Origin: Rubripirellula reticaptiva
GTDB taxonomy: Bacteria; Planctomycetota; Planctomycetia; Pirellulales; Pirellulaceae
NCBI RefSeq assembly: GCF_007860175.1
Contig: NZ_SJPX01000001.1
Location: forward strand, 434,001 to 498,000
Direction of reading: 5' to 3'
DNA length: 64,000 bases
Shown: piece after piece, positions 17,507 through 26,176 of the stretch
Layout: each line of letters starts with the position of its first letter
How positions within the stretch are numbered: position 1 is the stretch's first letter
The notes under the pieces: generated by a model
What the model was told of the DNA's origin: nothing
The model's input: the letters and a program-made list of their open reading frames with translations, nothing else
Database searches by the model: none
Program-made: the position numbers and the translations under genes

Positions 17507-18376
17507 GTGCCTGAACTTCCCGAAGTCGAAACGATGCGTCGCGGTGTGCTGCCGATCGTCGGCAGTCGCATTGAATCGGTTGATCGACCGCCCTGCCTGA
17601 GGCGACCAATCCAGATCCGTCCTCGGATCGATGCGATCGACCGGCGGCTTCGTCACCGATTCGTGACCAGCATTGGTCGCCGCGGCAAACGCGTCATGAT
17701 CGAAATGGATGACGGCCAAGTAATGGTGATCGAGCCTCGGATGACAGGACTCGTCTTGCTGGCCGACCCGCCGACAACCGAGCATCTTCGCCTTCGAATC
17801 GTGCTGTCAGGCGGACCATGCGAACAACTGTTGTTCTGGGATCGTCGCGGACTGGGAACCGTGCGGTTACTGCATCCCAGTGAAGTCGCGTCAGTCATCG
17901 ACGTCAAACTGGGCAACGACGCACTACAAATCACACCAGACCAACTGCGAATGAAACTGTCCGCCAGCCGCCGTGCGATCAAAATTGCGTTGCTCGATCA
18001 ATCCGCGGTCGCGGGAATCGGAAACCTTTACGCTGCCGAGATTCTCTATGTGGCTGGTATCGACCCTCGAACTCGATGCGACAAGCTGACCAGACCGCAG
18101 TGGTCGCGAATCGTAGCGGCGACGGGCAAAGTGCTGCAGTTAGCGATACATCACGAAGGCAGCACGCTGAGCGACGGTACGTATCGCAACGCGCTCAACA
18201 ACGCCGGCGGCTATCAAAACTATCACCGCGTCTACGACCGAGCCGGAAAACCGTGCCTGCGTTGCGGCGATGCCGAGATCCGGCGGATCGTCCAGGCCCA
18301 ACGCAGCACGTTCTTTTGCCCGAATTGCCAGCAAAAAAGCGGGCTGCATCCGTCGGTTAGTGCCGAAATCGACTAA
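17507..18376 (+). CDS. mutM: formamidopyrimidine-DNA glycosylase
   Basis: A 289-residue protein starting at GTG, so the mature chain begins PELPEVETMRRGVLP, with the N-terminal Pro nucleophile and Glu of Fpg/Nei glycosylases. It carries GRRGKRV near residue 60 (the beta-hairpin lysine), the helix-two-turn-helix VAGIGNLYAAEILY, and a C-terminal zinc finger with four cysteines (CLRCGD... FFCPNC). It removes oxidised purines such as 8-oxoG and has AP-lyase activity. The start codon is supported by the strict need for Pro at position 2. No operon partner. Confidence 0.95.
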   Translation: MPELPEVETMRRGVLPIVGSRIESVDRPPCLRRPIQIRPRIDAIDRRLRHRFVTSIGRRGKRVMIEMDDGQVMVIEPRMTGLVLLADPPTTEHLRLRIVLSGGPCEQLLFWDRRGLGTVRLLHPSEVASVIDVKLGNDALQITPDQLRMKLSASRRAIKIALLDQSAVAGIGNLYAAEILYVAGIDPRTRCDKLTRPQWSRIVAATGKVLQLAIHHEGSTLSDGTYRNALNNAGGYQNYHRVYDRAGKPCLRCGDAEIRRIVQAQRSTFFCPNCQQKSGLHPSVSAEID

Positions 18377-18496
18377 CGCCACCCCACCAAAACCCGCTAA
18401 ATAGAGAAACTCGCTGGCGTCTGTGACTCGGCGTTAATGGATTGGCCCGATGGGCTAGAATGGGGACAGACGATCAATCATTCCAAAAGCGACTCT

Positions 18497-19558
18497 ATGA
18501 AAAACTCAATCAACCGCCGCGACTGGCTCCGCGCTGCAAGCTTGCTGACCGCGGCCGGTGGCGTAGGCTTTGGCGGTTCCACCAGTTCCGTAAGAGCGGC
18601 TGAAACCGACCGACGTGGCAACTGGAACGACTCGATCGCTAAAGGTCTCGACTGGCTGGCCCGAACTCAGTCTTCGCGTGGCCAATGGAACACCCAGGTC
18701 TACCCCACTGCGATGGCGGCACTCGCTGGCACCGCGATGATCGCTAGCGGCAGCACCACCACTCAAGGACCGTACGCTAAGGAACTCTCGCGAGCCTCCG
18801 ACTACTTGATCAGCAAATCTCGCGACAACGGTCTGATCGGCGACCCGCAAACTGATTCGCGTTACACCTACGGCCACGGTTTTTCGATGCTGTTCCTGTC
18901 GCAAATTTTGGGCGAAGAAGGACTGATCGATCGCCGCGAAGAATTGGTGCAAGTCTTAACCAAAGCGGTCGAGTTTAGCGGCAACGCGCAAACGGCGGCC
19001 GGCGGCTGGGGATATGTTTCAGCTCGCGAGGGCAACGATTTCGATGAAGGCTCGACCACGATCACTCAAGTCCAAGGCCTTCGTGGTTGTCGGAACGCGG
19101 GCATTCCCGTCAGCGGCAAGATCATCGATTCGGCCAAGGACTACATTTACGGATGCAAGAACCCCGACGGTGGCATCAGTTACAGCAGCCGGCAAAAAGG
19201 CAGCAGCCGCCCGGCGATCACAGCCGCGGCCCTGGCGGCTCTTTACAACGCCGGCGATTACGATAGCCAACACGTTCCCGAAATGCTGACGTACACCAAA
19301 GAACAATTGCACGACATCAGCGACGGGACTCGTGCGTTTGGCCACTGGCACTACACGTACTTGTACTACAGCCAAGTCGTTTACCGCCAAGGTGACGAAT
19401 TGTGGAAACCGTTTCGCGACCGACTGTACGATCGCATTGTTAGCGAGCAACGGCCGGACGGTTTTTGGGAAGGCCAGATCCATCCGGTTTACGTCACCGC
19501 ATGCAACCTGATCATGATGCAACTCGATCGCGGATACCTGCCGATTTACCAACGTTAG
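18497..19558 (+). CDS. TAT-exported prenyltransferase/squalene-cyclase-fold protein
   Basis: A 353-residue protein starting at the ATG at 18497 (an earlier in-frame ATG at 18437 precedes an implausible leader). The twin-arginine signal is NRRDWLRAASLLTAAGG followed by Ala-rich cleavage. The rest has alpha/alpha barrel repeats with the QW-like patterns GRQ-W and GGWGY (TAAGGWGYVSA), NPDGGISYSS and QRPDGFWEG, which are prenyltransferase/squalene-oxidase repeats. The Asp-rich catalytic motif of cyclases is absent, so it is probably a structural or carbohydrate/peptide-binding protein, as commonly encoded in planctomycetes. About 55 bases upstream of a large lipoprotein, same direction; may be co-transcribed. 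Confidence 0.85.
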   Translation: MKNSINRRDWLRAASLLTAAGGVGFGGSTSSVRAAETDRRGNWNDSIAKGLDWLARTQSSRGQWNTQVYPTAMAALAGTAMIASGSTTTQGPYAKELSRASDYLISKSRDNGLIGDPQTDSRYTYGHGFSMLFLSQILGEEGLIDRREELVQVLTKAVEFSGNAQTAAGGWGYVSAREGNDFDEGSTTITQVQGLRGCRNAGIPVSGKIIDSAKDYIYGCKNPDGGISYSSRQKGSSRPAITAAALAALYNAGDYDSQHVPEMLTYTKEQLHDISDGTRAFGHWHYTYLYYSQVVYRQGDELWKPFRDRLYDRIVSEQRPDGFWEGQIHPVYVTACNLIMMQLDRGYLPIYQR

Positions 19559-19612
19559 CCGCACCCAACCTTGTTGTTTTCTTGGATTCAACCTCACCCA
19601 ACTTACAATGCT

Positions 19613-22600
19613 ATGTGCCGAATTGATCGCGGTTGTTGGGTTTCGATATGTGCTTTTGTGGGTGGCCTGCTGCTGACGATCGGCTGCAGTGACCAGCCAG
19701 CATCGGTTCCGGCGGCACACGAATCGGACAAGCCAGCCGCATCAGCACCCTCCACCACGCCAATCGCCAAAGCCCGTCGGCTGTTTGGTCAGGGCGAACT
19801 TGATGCCGCCGAAAGTTGTGTCCGAGAAATCTTGTTGCGACTGCCCAGCGATCCCAATGCACTACTGCTGTCCGCGGACATCAAAGTTGCTAGGCAACAG
19901 TACCAACAGGCCATCCAGATCGCGTCGTTGATTCCTGCGACTGATACTCAGTTCAGCCGATCGCAAATCGTCATCGCCAACTGTGTAACGAAACTCGGTG
20001 GCGATATCAGCGAATCGGAAGACTTAGCGTGGCGAGCGATGGAACACGCCCTAACGACTCTGTCGAAACCGAACTCGGCCGCATCGAGCACATCCGACCC
20101 ACTTGCGATCCGCCGCTGCTTGATCGCGATGCTGAACCGGCGAGGCTACCGCAACCGAGCCTGCCAACATGTTGAATTTCTGTGCCAAATCGGCCAAGCC
20201 AATTCGTCGGAACTACTCAGCCTCGTCGCCCGGCGAAACGCGTTTCCCAACCAAGACACGCAAACATCCGATGACATCATCCAGGCCGAGCAATCCAACG
20301 GCCCCATGGCCATCGCCCGTCGCCTGCACACCAACCGCCACTACGCGGAAGCCTATCAGGCTCTGCTGCCCCAGCGAAAAACAAGATGGTCGCACCCCGA
20401 ACAGGCTGCGTTATTTGGAACCATCCTGGCCGATCAACAAGCGTGGGACGAGATCCCCGGATGGGCAGTTTCATGCCCTAAAAATGCAGACCGATACAGC
20501 GAGTATTGGTCGGCGATCGGATCATGGTTCTTTGCAAACGACCAAATGGATCTGGCAACAGGATCGTTTCTAAGAGCAGTCGAAATCGATCCTTCCAGCG
20601 CTGTCGACTACAAGCGTCTAGCTCGCTGCGCTGAAAAATCGACCACGGGCGTCGCTCCCCAACGCTTCGCCGCACGCGCAATGCAAATTGATCGGATGCA
20701 GGCCATCCTGGTCATGATTAGGCAGAACCCAGACTCGATTGAGTTGCAATCGGAAATGGCAGCCAAGTGGTTGGAGCTGGGGCGTCCGCTGGAGTACCTG
20801 CAGTGGACGGCAAACGGAGAAAACGTGGCTCCCCAACAAGCCGCCATGATTACACGTAAGCGGCGTGACCTACTCGCTCGCCGCGACTTTGCCGAGATGC
20901 AAAACAACGACGCACGAATGCAAATCACTCACCAGCAATACCCGCCTCCGAGCAACGAACAACTCGCAATCGCATTTCGCGACCGACCGACAAACGTCGT
21001 TTTCGCCACCACACCAAATTCTCCGGCGAGTTCGTCAGACATTCGCATCACGGACGTTGCCGATGCGGTTGGGATCCGATTCGAATACCTTAATGGATCG
21101 CCGCGAACGCTAAAGTACTTTCGATTGCACGAAACGCTGGGCGGTGGCATTTCGGTGATCGATTTTGATTGTGATGGCAATCCAGACCTCTACATGGGGC
21201 AAGGGTCGGGTGACCCCCCAGACGTTATCGGCGACAAATCGAATCAGTTGTTTCGCAACCACGCGAAGCGGTTCGTCGACGCAACGGAGGCCGCTGGACT
21301 GATCGACTACGGCTACACCACCGGACTTGCTGCGGGCGACGTCAACCAAGACGGATTCCCGGACCTGATGATCGGCAACTTGGGAAAGAACCGTTTGCTA
21401 ATCAATCAAGGTGACGGCACGTTTTCCGATTCAACTCACCGCCTCGGCAACGCGCCGCCGATGTACACAACTTCGCTTGCGATCGCTGATGTGACCGGCG
21501 ACGGACTTCCCGACATTGTCGAGACCAACTACGTCGACGATACCAAACTATACCAGTCTCGCGTCAAACCCAACGACCGCCTGCCCTCGGGTATCTCCCC
21601 TTCTCAGTTCGCCAATGCCCCGGACCGAGTCTTCCAAAGCAATGGCAACCGTTCCTTCACCTCAACGCCGCTGGAAACCTCGGGCGAGGATTCGGCAAGT
21701 TCCCTGGGCGTGGTTGTCACCAACATTGATTCGGAACCCGGAAATGAGATCCTGGTCGCTAACGATGTTTGGCCAAATCGATTGTGGAAACGCAACACAA
21801 CCTCCGGTTGGAACGAGACTGCCTCGGTTGACGGCATTGCGTTTGATTGCAACGGCACCGCCACCGCAGGCATGGGAATCGCATCAGGTGACTTCGACGC
21901 CGATGGAAATCTCGACTTTCACATCACGAATTTTTGGGAGCAATCATCGAGTCTGTTCCTGCAAACGTCGCCCGGCACATTTACAGACCTTGCCCCGCGA
22001 TACAACTTGGTGGGACCGACATTCGCAATGCTAGGTTTTGGCACCCAGTCGTTGGACATTAACCGCGACGGTTGGCTAGACCTGATGATATTAAACGGTC
22101 AGATCGAAGACTTCTCGGCCGCTGGCCATCCGTTTCGGATGCGGCCGCAGTGTTTCCTTGGCACCGGCGGGCAAATGAATGAAGTACCGATCGAAGGTCC
22201 CTCGGGATACTTTCAGCGCAAACAACTCGGCCGTACTCTGGCCCGTGTGGACTGGAATCGCGACGGGCGCTGGGACTTCGTCGCCAGTCACTTGGATGCT
22301 CCATCGGCACTGTTGGAAAACCAAACGGACTCAACCGGACACTGGATTCAATTTCAGTTGGTAGGCGTCAATTCCGAACGTGACGCTATCGGCGCCCGCG
22401 TGATCGTACGCAGCGGTGATACATCACGGTCGACGTGGCGAACCGCCGGTGATGGTTACCTTTGCAACAACGAACCGATCCTTGACGTTGGGTTGGGCGA
22501 CCGAGCATCGATCAGCGACGTGACCATTTATTGGCCCAGAGGGAACACGCAAACGATCACAGACGTCGCCGTTGACCACCGCTATTTGATCGTCGAAAAC

Positions 22601-22639
22601 CAATCTGGCGCGACCAAAATTGCACTGAATGCTCGCTAG
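19613..22639 (+). CDS. TPR + FG-GAP + ASPIC/UnbV lipoprotein (CRTAC1-like)
   Basis: A 1,008-residue lipoprotein: signal with LLLTIGC at residue 25. The first ~440 residues hold TPR-like helical repeats (ARRLFGQGELDAAESCV is one). Next comes a beta-propeller of FG-GAP/VCBS repeats with Ca-binding Asp motifs (FDCDGNPDLYMG, DVNQDGFPDLMIGN, DVTGDGLPDIVETN, DFDADGNLDFHITN, DINRDGWLDLMIL). It ends in an ASPIC/UnbV domain (IGARVIVRSGD, then WRTAGDGYLCNNEP and VTIYWPRG). Such proteins are abundant in planctomycete surfaces; binding to cells or polysaccharide is presumed. Start chosen at the ATG at 19613 since the frame's earlier TTG adds a non-signal leader. Convergent with a PQQ-like gene, 9 bases apart. 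Confidence 0.9.
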   Translation: MCRIDRGCWVSICAFVGGLLLTIGCSDQPASVPAAHESDKPAASAPSTTPIAKARRLFGQGELDAAESCVREILLRLPSDPNALLLSADIKVARQQYQQAIQIASLIPATDTQFSRSQIVIANCVTKLGGDISESEDLAWRAMEHALTTLSKPNSAASSTSDPLAIRRCLIAMLNRRGYRNRACQHVEFLCQIGQANSSELLSLVARRNAFPNQDTQTSDDIIQAEQSNGPMAIARRLHTNRHYAEAYQALLPQRKTRWSHPEQAALFGTILADQQAWDEIPGWAVSCPKNADRYSEYWSAIGSWFFANDQMDLATGSFLRAVEIDPSSAVDYKRLARCAEKSTTGVAPQRFAARAMQIDRMQAILVMIRQNPDSIELQSEMAAKWLELGRPLEYLQWTANGENVAPQQAAMITRKRRDLLARRDFAEMQNNDARMQITHQQYPPPSNEQLAIAFRDRPTNVVFATTPNSPASSSDIRITDVADAVGIRFEYLNGSPRTLKYFRLHETLGGGISVIDFDCDGNPDLYMGQGSGDPPDVIGDKSNQLFRNHAKRFVDATEAAGLIDYGYTTGLAAGDVNQDGFPDLMIGNLGKNRLLINQGDGTFSDSTHRLGNAPPMYTTSLAIADVTGDGLPDIVETNYVDDTKLYQSRVKPNDRLPSGISPSQFANAPDRVFQSNGNRSFTSTPLETSGEDSASSLGVVVTNIDSEPGNEILVANDVWPNRLWKRNTTSGWNETASVDGIAFDCNGTATAGMGIASGDFDADGNLDFHITNFWEQSSSLFLQTSPGTFTDLAPRYNLVGPTFAMLGFGTQSLDINRDGWLDLMILNGQIEDFSAAGHPFRMRPQCFLGTGGQMNEVPIEGPSGYFQRKQLGRTLARVDWNRDGRWDFVASHLDAPSALLENQTDSTGHWIQFQLVGVNSERDAIGARVIVRSGDTSRSTWRTAGDGYLCNNEPILDVGLGDRASISDVTIYWPRGNTQTITDVAVDHRYLIVENQSGATKIALNAR

Positions 22640-22648
22640 TGATCATTT

Positions 22649-24022
22649 TTATTCAGCGATGTTGTATGCGAACATCAAATCTTGATCACGGATGATTAAC
22701 ATGCCATCCGCGATGATCGGGTGAGCCCAGATGGCGCCTTTGTCTCGCGGCAAGTTGGTCTGTTGCGGCAACTTCAACTGGCCGGCCAGGGTCCACCCTT
22801 TACGATTCGGGTCCACTAAAAACAGCGAACCGTCCTTGTCGTAATAGCAGTAGAGGCGACCATCGGCATACGCGATCGATCCACTCCCATCACGTCCTGT
22901 TTTCTCCTCCCATAGCGTTTCACCAGTGGCCAAATCTTGAGCCATCCAAACGCCACCGTTGGCTTTCGTGAACCCGTAGATCACACCATCAACCAAAACG
23001 ACACCACCATGGTGATTCTGCATCGTCTTTCCGCTCAAATGATAAACCGTCGTAACATCGACGCCGCCCTGCCCTGCACTACCCTGCCCTGCACTGCCCT
23101 CACCTGCACCGCCCTCACCTGCACCGCTCTGACTCTTGCCGGAATGCGTTAAACTTAGCAGCGTATTGCCAGAACCATAATCACTAGTGTGATACAGAGA
23201 ATTGCCGCTGATGATGGGTGTCGGAATCACAGCGACACCGTTACCAGTCGATCCATCTGAAAAAACAAGGTCGCCCGACTTGCAATCGAACGCCAACAGA
23301 CCGGGCTTGCTGGCCGTGACATAGAACGATGTTTCACCGACGCTGCCCTTGATTGGCGAGACATAATGTGCGGGCGCGTCAGAGCCTTTGCTTTGCCAAA
23401 CTTTGCTGCCGTCCTTTCGATCAAGGGCAACCATAAAATTTGATTCACCGGGCGTCACAACGACTCGGTCACCGTCAACCAACAATGACTCGCTGTAGCC
23501 CCACATCGGAATCTTGCCGCCAAAGGATTGAACAATATCGACTTGCCATTGGACCTTGCCTGTGGTCCTTTCAAGCGACGCAAGCGTCCCAATGTCTGAC
23601 AACACAAACACTTGATCACCATCGATGGTCGGTGTGCTGCGAGGCCCACCGCCCCAACCGTGGTTGTAGTCATCGCCATTACTTGCGCGAGAAACGTTCG
23701 TCTTCCACACCGACTCGCCCGTCGCGGCATCCAGGCAAATCGCGAAACAATCGGTCGCGTCGGCCCCCAGCGTGTAGAGTCGGCCATCGACAACCGCGGC
23801 CGTCGAATATCCTCGCCCCAGGTTTTCTGCCTGCCATTTGATTTCGGGGCCCTCGGCTGGCCACGATTTCATCAAATCTTGTTTGGCGGCATGACCATCG
23901 CGATTCGGACCTCGCCACTGAGGCCAATCGGTATCCCCAGCGCTGCAGGGGCTCAAACCCAAATGAACGGACAGACCTAACAGACAGACCAACAACGACA
24001 AAGGCGCGTGACGCAATTTCAT
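22649..24022 (-). CDS. secreted PQQ-like beta-propeller protein
   Basis: A 457-residue exported protein with a signal peptide (LSLLVCLLGLSVHLGLSPCSA) from the ATG at 24022. It then has the planctomycete DWPQWRGPNRDGH motif and repeated propeller blades of the W-x(n)-TG type (ATGESVWK, TTGKVQWQ, KDGSKVWQ, ATGETLWE). It lacks the metal and PQQ ligand residues of known quinoprotein dehydrogenases that I could identify, so enzymatic function is not supported; it may be a scaffold. A region of Gly/Ala/Glu/Gln residues (SGAGEGGAGEGSAGQGSAGQ) is a 15-bp tandem repeat insertion within the blades. Start chosen by signal-peptide position. Confidence 0.85.
   Translation of the reverse strand: MKLRHAPLSLLVCLLGLSVHLGLSPCSAGDTDWPQWRGPNRDGHAAKQDLMKSWPAEGPEIKWQAENLGRGYSTAAVVDGRLYTLGADATDCFAICLDAATGESVWKTNVSRASNGDDYNHGWGGGPRSTPTIDGDQVFVLSDIGTLASLERTTGKVQWQVDIVQSFGGKIPMWGYSESLLVDGDRVVVTPGESNFMVALDRKDGSKVWQSKGSDAPAHYVSPIKGSVGETSFYVTASKPGLLAFDCKSGDLVFSDGSTGNGVAVIPTPIISGNSLYHTSDYGSGNTLLSLTHSGKSQSGAGEGGAGEGSAGQGSAGQGGVDVTTVYHLSGKTMQNHHGGVVLVDGVIYGFTKANGGVWMAQDLATGETLWEEKTGRDGSGSIAYADGRLYCYYDKDGSLFLVDPNRKGWTLAGQLKLPQQTNLPRDKGAIWAHPIIADGMLIIRDQDLMFAYNIAE
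23067..23126 (-). repeat. 15-bp minisatellite inside the PQQ-like gene
   Basis: Four 15-base units in tandem: two of the form CCCTGCCCTGCACT(A/G) and two identical CCCTCACCTGCACCG, read on plus. The length keeps the reading frame and codes for GAGEG/GSAGQ-type pentapeptides. Copy number could vary without disrupting the frame. Confidence 0.85.
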
Positions 24023-24093
24023 GGGCGACAAAGCAGAGTTTAAGTGAAGGCGGGAAAGTCGGCGGGGCATCGGGAACTGAATTATAGCAACAC

Positions 24094-26034
24094 TCAATGG
24101 ACAATTGATTGAGAAACCTCGCTGGTTTGCAAGATCACCATATCTCGGTATCGCCCACCCTGTGCCAACAGTTCCTCGTGAGTCCCGGTTTCAAGGACTT
24201 CGCCATCGCCCAGCACCACAATTTTGTCAGCGTTCTTGATGGTGCTTAACCGGTGCGCAATCACAAACGCTGTCCGATCCTTCAGCAACTCTGCTAGGCT
24301 GGTTTGGATCATCCGTTCACTCTCGCTGTCCAGGTTACTGGTCGCCTCGTCAAGAATCAGGATCTTCGGATCCGCCAAGATCGCGCGCGCGATCGCCAAT
24401 CGCTGCCTTTGCCCGCCCGACAGTTTGACGCCACGTTCACCGATGATCGTGTCGTAGCCTTCGGGCATCTTGCGGATAAATTCGTCGGCCGCTGCCGCAG
24501 TCGCCGCTGCAATCACTTCGGCATCGGTCGACCGACGCCTCGCATACGCGATATTTTCGCGAATCGAACCGTCAAACAAGAACACGTCCTGTTCGACAAT
24601 GCCAAGCAGGCTGCGGTAACTGGACAATTCGATGTCGCGAAGGTCTCGGCCGTCTAGACAGATGCTGCCCGACGTCGGATCGTAAAACCGCGCGATCAGA
24701 TTCGTCAGCGTTGTCTTGCCGGCACCACTACGCCCGACCAGCGCCACCGTTTGCCCCGCCTCGACCTCGATCGAAACGTCGCGAAGCACCGTCGGCTTGG
24801 TTTCAGGGTAAGCGAACGTAACGCCGCGAATCGAAATAGCGCCCTGGACGTCTGCTCGCCTGAGCGACTTGGCAGTGCCACGAGTCGGCAGTTCGTCCTC
24901 GATTTCCAACACGTCTAGAACTCGGTCGAGTCCCGCCAAGTTGTTTTGAAACGTCACTGCGCTACCCGCAATCGTTGCCAGAGGCCCCAACAACATCGTT
25001 AAGTAAACCAAGAACATCATCAAGTCACCAAGCGTCAATTGACCTTCGATGATTTGGTAACCGCCGTACAACAACAGCCCTGTCGAAGCCAACGGAATGA
25101 TGACTTCCCAAATGGTTTCGATGATGCGTGTCCACCACCACGTGAACAATTGTTGCCGGACCAGAAAGTCACCTTCGCGAACAAACCGAGATGATTCGCT
25201 GCGACTGCGCGAGAATGTACGCACAACTCGAATACCGCCGAATGTTTCGGTCGCCCCCGCATCGATTTTTTGACGTTGCTTCCGAATGTCGCGGTACAAC
25301 GGACGAATCCGATTGATCCAAGTTCGATGTGTGACCCAAACAATTGGAAGCAGCGCTAAGCCGCAGATCATCAGTTTCCAATCGACCAACATCAAGATAA
25401 TCAGACTGCCGACAAACTGAACAATCGCACGCCACGGGTTGTACAACATGCTGAAGATCAACTCGGACACTCCGCCGGCGTCTTCGCGAATCAAACTCGC
25501 CACGCCGCCGCTCTTCATGTCATAGACGCGGTGAAGTGGCAATCGGATCGCGTGGTCGAATACACGGCGACGAATCGAAATTTGTGTTTGGTTAACCGCC
25601 TTGGTCGCCGTCCAACGACTGATCAGGGAAACCACGGTCCCCAGTGCGGTGACTAGGACCACGACACCAGCGATCGCGTACAACAATCCCATCTGGGTTT
25701 GCGGATGGGGCAGCGCCTCGATCCACATCGGTAACGGCTTGGGAGGAGTCGTCAATGCCGAATCGATTGCCAGCTTTGTCCCAAAGGGCGGGATCAACTG
25801 CAATCCGATGCCCATGGTCAAGAACATCATCGACGTAAAGATCTGTCCTCGATGCCCCGCAATCAGACCATAAAATGCTTTGAACAACTCCCAGAACTTC
25901 CGTTCTCGCACTCCCAACTTTTTGGGGTTTCGATCACTGTGGGGATTCCCGGTCGGCCGTTCTTTCGCAGCATTTCGCGTGCGGACGGTCTCGCGGTATT
26001 CATTAAAACGGCTGCTGCTGGGATCGGTAGGCAT
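24094..26034 (-). CDS. ABC exporter, fused permease-ATPase (MsbA/MDR-like)
   Basis: A 646-residue half-transporter with six membrane helices (about 60-355) and a C-terminal ATPase. Walker A is GRSGAGKT (434-441), the signature LSGGQ is at 538-542, Walker B is ILILDEA (558-564), and the H-loop His is at 594. Functions as a homodimer or with a second half-transporter, exporting lipid, peptide or drug; the polar N-terminal 45 residues are extra. No partner is adjacent. The genes on either side are not related, so the substrate remains unknown. Confidence 0.93.
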   Translation of the reverse strand: MPTDPSSSRFNEYRETVRTRNAAKERPTGNPHSDRNPKKLGVRERKFWELFKAFYGLIAGHRGQIFTSMMFLTMGIGLQLIPPFGTKLAIDSALTTPPKPLPMWIEALPHPQTQMGLLYAIAGVVVLVTALGTVVSLISRWTATKAVNQTQISIRRRVFDHAIRLPLHRVYDMKSGGVASLIREDAGGVSELIFSMLYNPWRAIVQFVGSLIILMLVDWKLMICGLALLPIVWVTHRTWINRIRPLYRDIRKQRQKIDAGATETFGGIRVVRTFSRSRSESSRFVREGDFLVRQQLFTWWWTRIIETIWEVIIPLASTGLLLYGGYQIIEGQLTLGDLMMFLVYLTMLLGPLATIAGSAVTFQNNLAGLDRVLDVLEIEDELPTRGTAKSLRRADVQGAISIRGVTFAYPETKPTVLRDVSIEVEAGQTVALVGRSGAGKTTLTNLIARFYDPTSGSICLDGRDLRDIELSSYRSLLGIVEQDVFLFDGSIRENIAYARRRSTDAEVIAAATAAAADEFIRKMPEGYDTIIGERGVKLSGGQRQRLAIARAILADPKILILDEATSNLDSESERMIQTSLAELLKDRTAFVIAHRLSTIKNADKIVVLGDGEVLETGTHEELLAQGGRYRDMVILQTSEVSQSIVH

Positions 26035-26176
26035 GGTTTAGTAGTAGTGTCGAATCGACATTTCGGCAAGGGATGCCTGCTCCGCTGTCCACTCTCCCCC
26101 ACCGCTCCACCCGCTCGGTGGCGACTCGCTAAGATAGTCAGTTTCCCGCCCGCCACGTGCGTTACAAGCAAGCCCC

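Noticed and set aside
19019-19720. Minus-strand ORF of 233 codons
   Set aside because: Antisense to the prenyltransferase-fold gene and lipoprotein start; Val/Asn-rich shadow translation.
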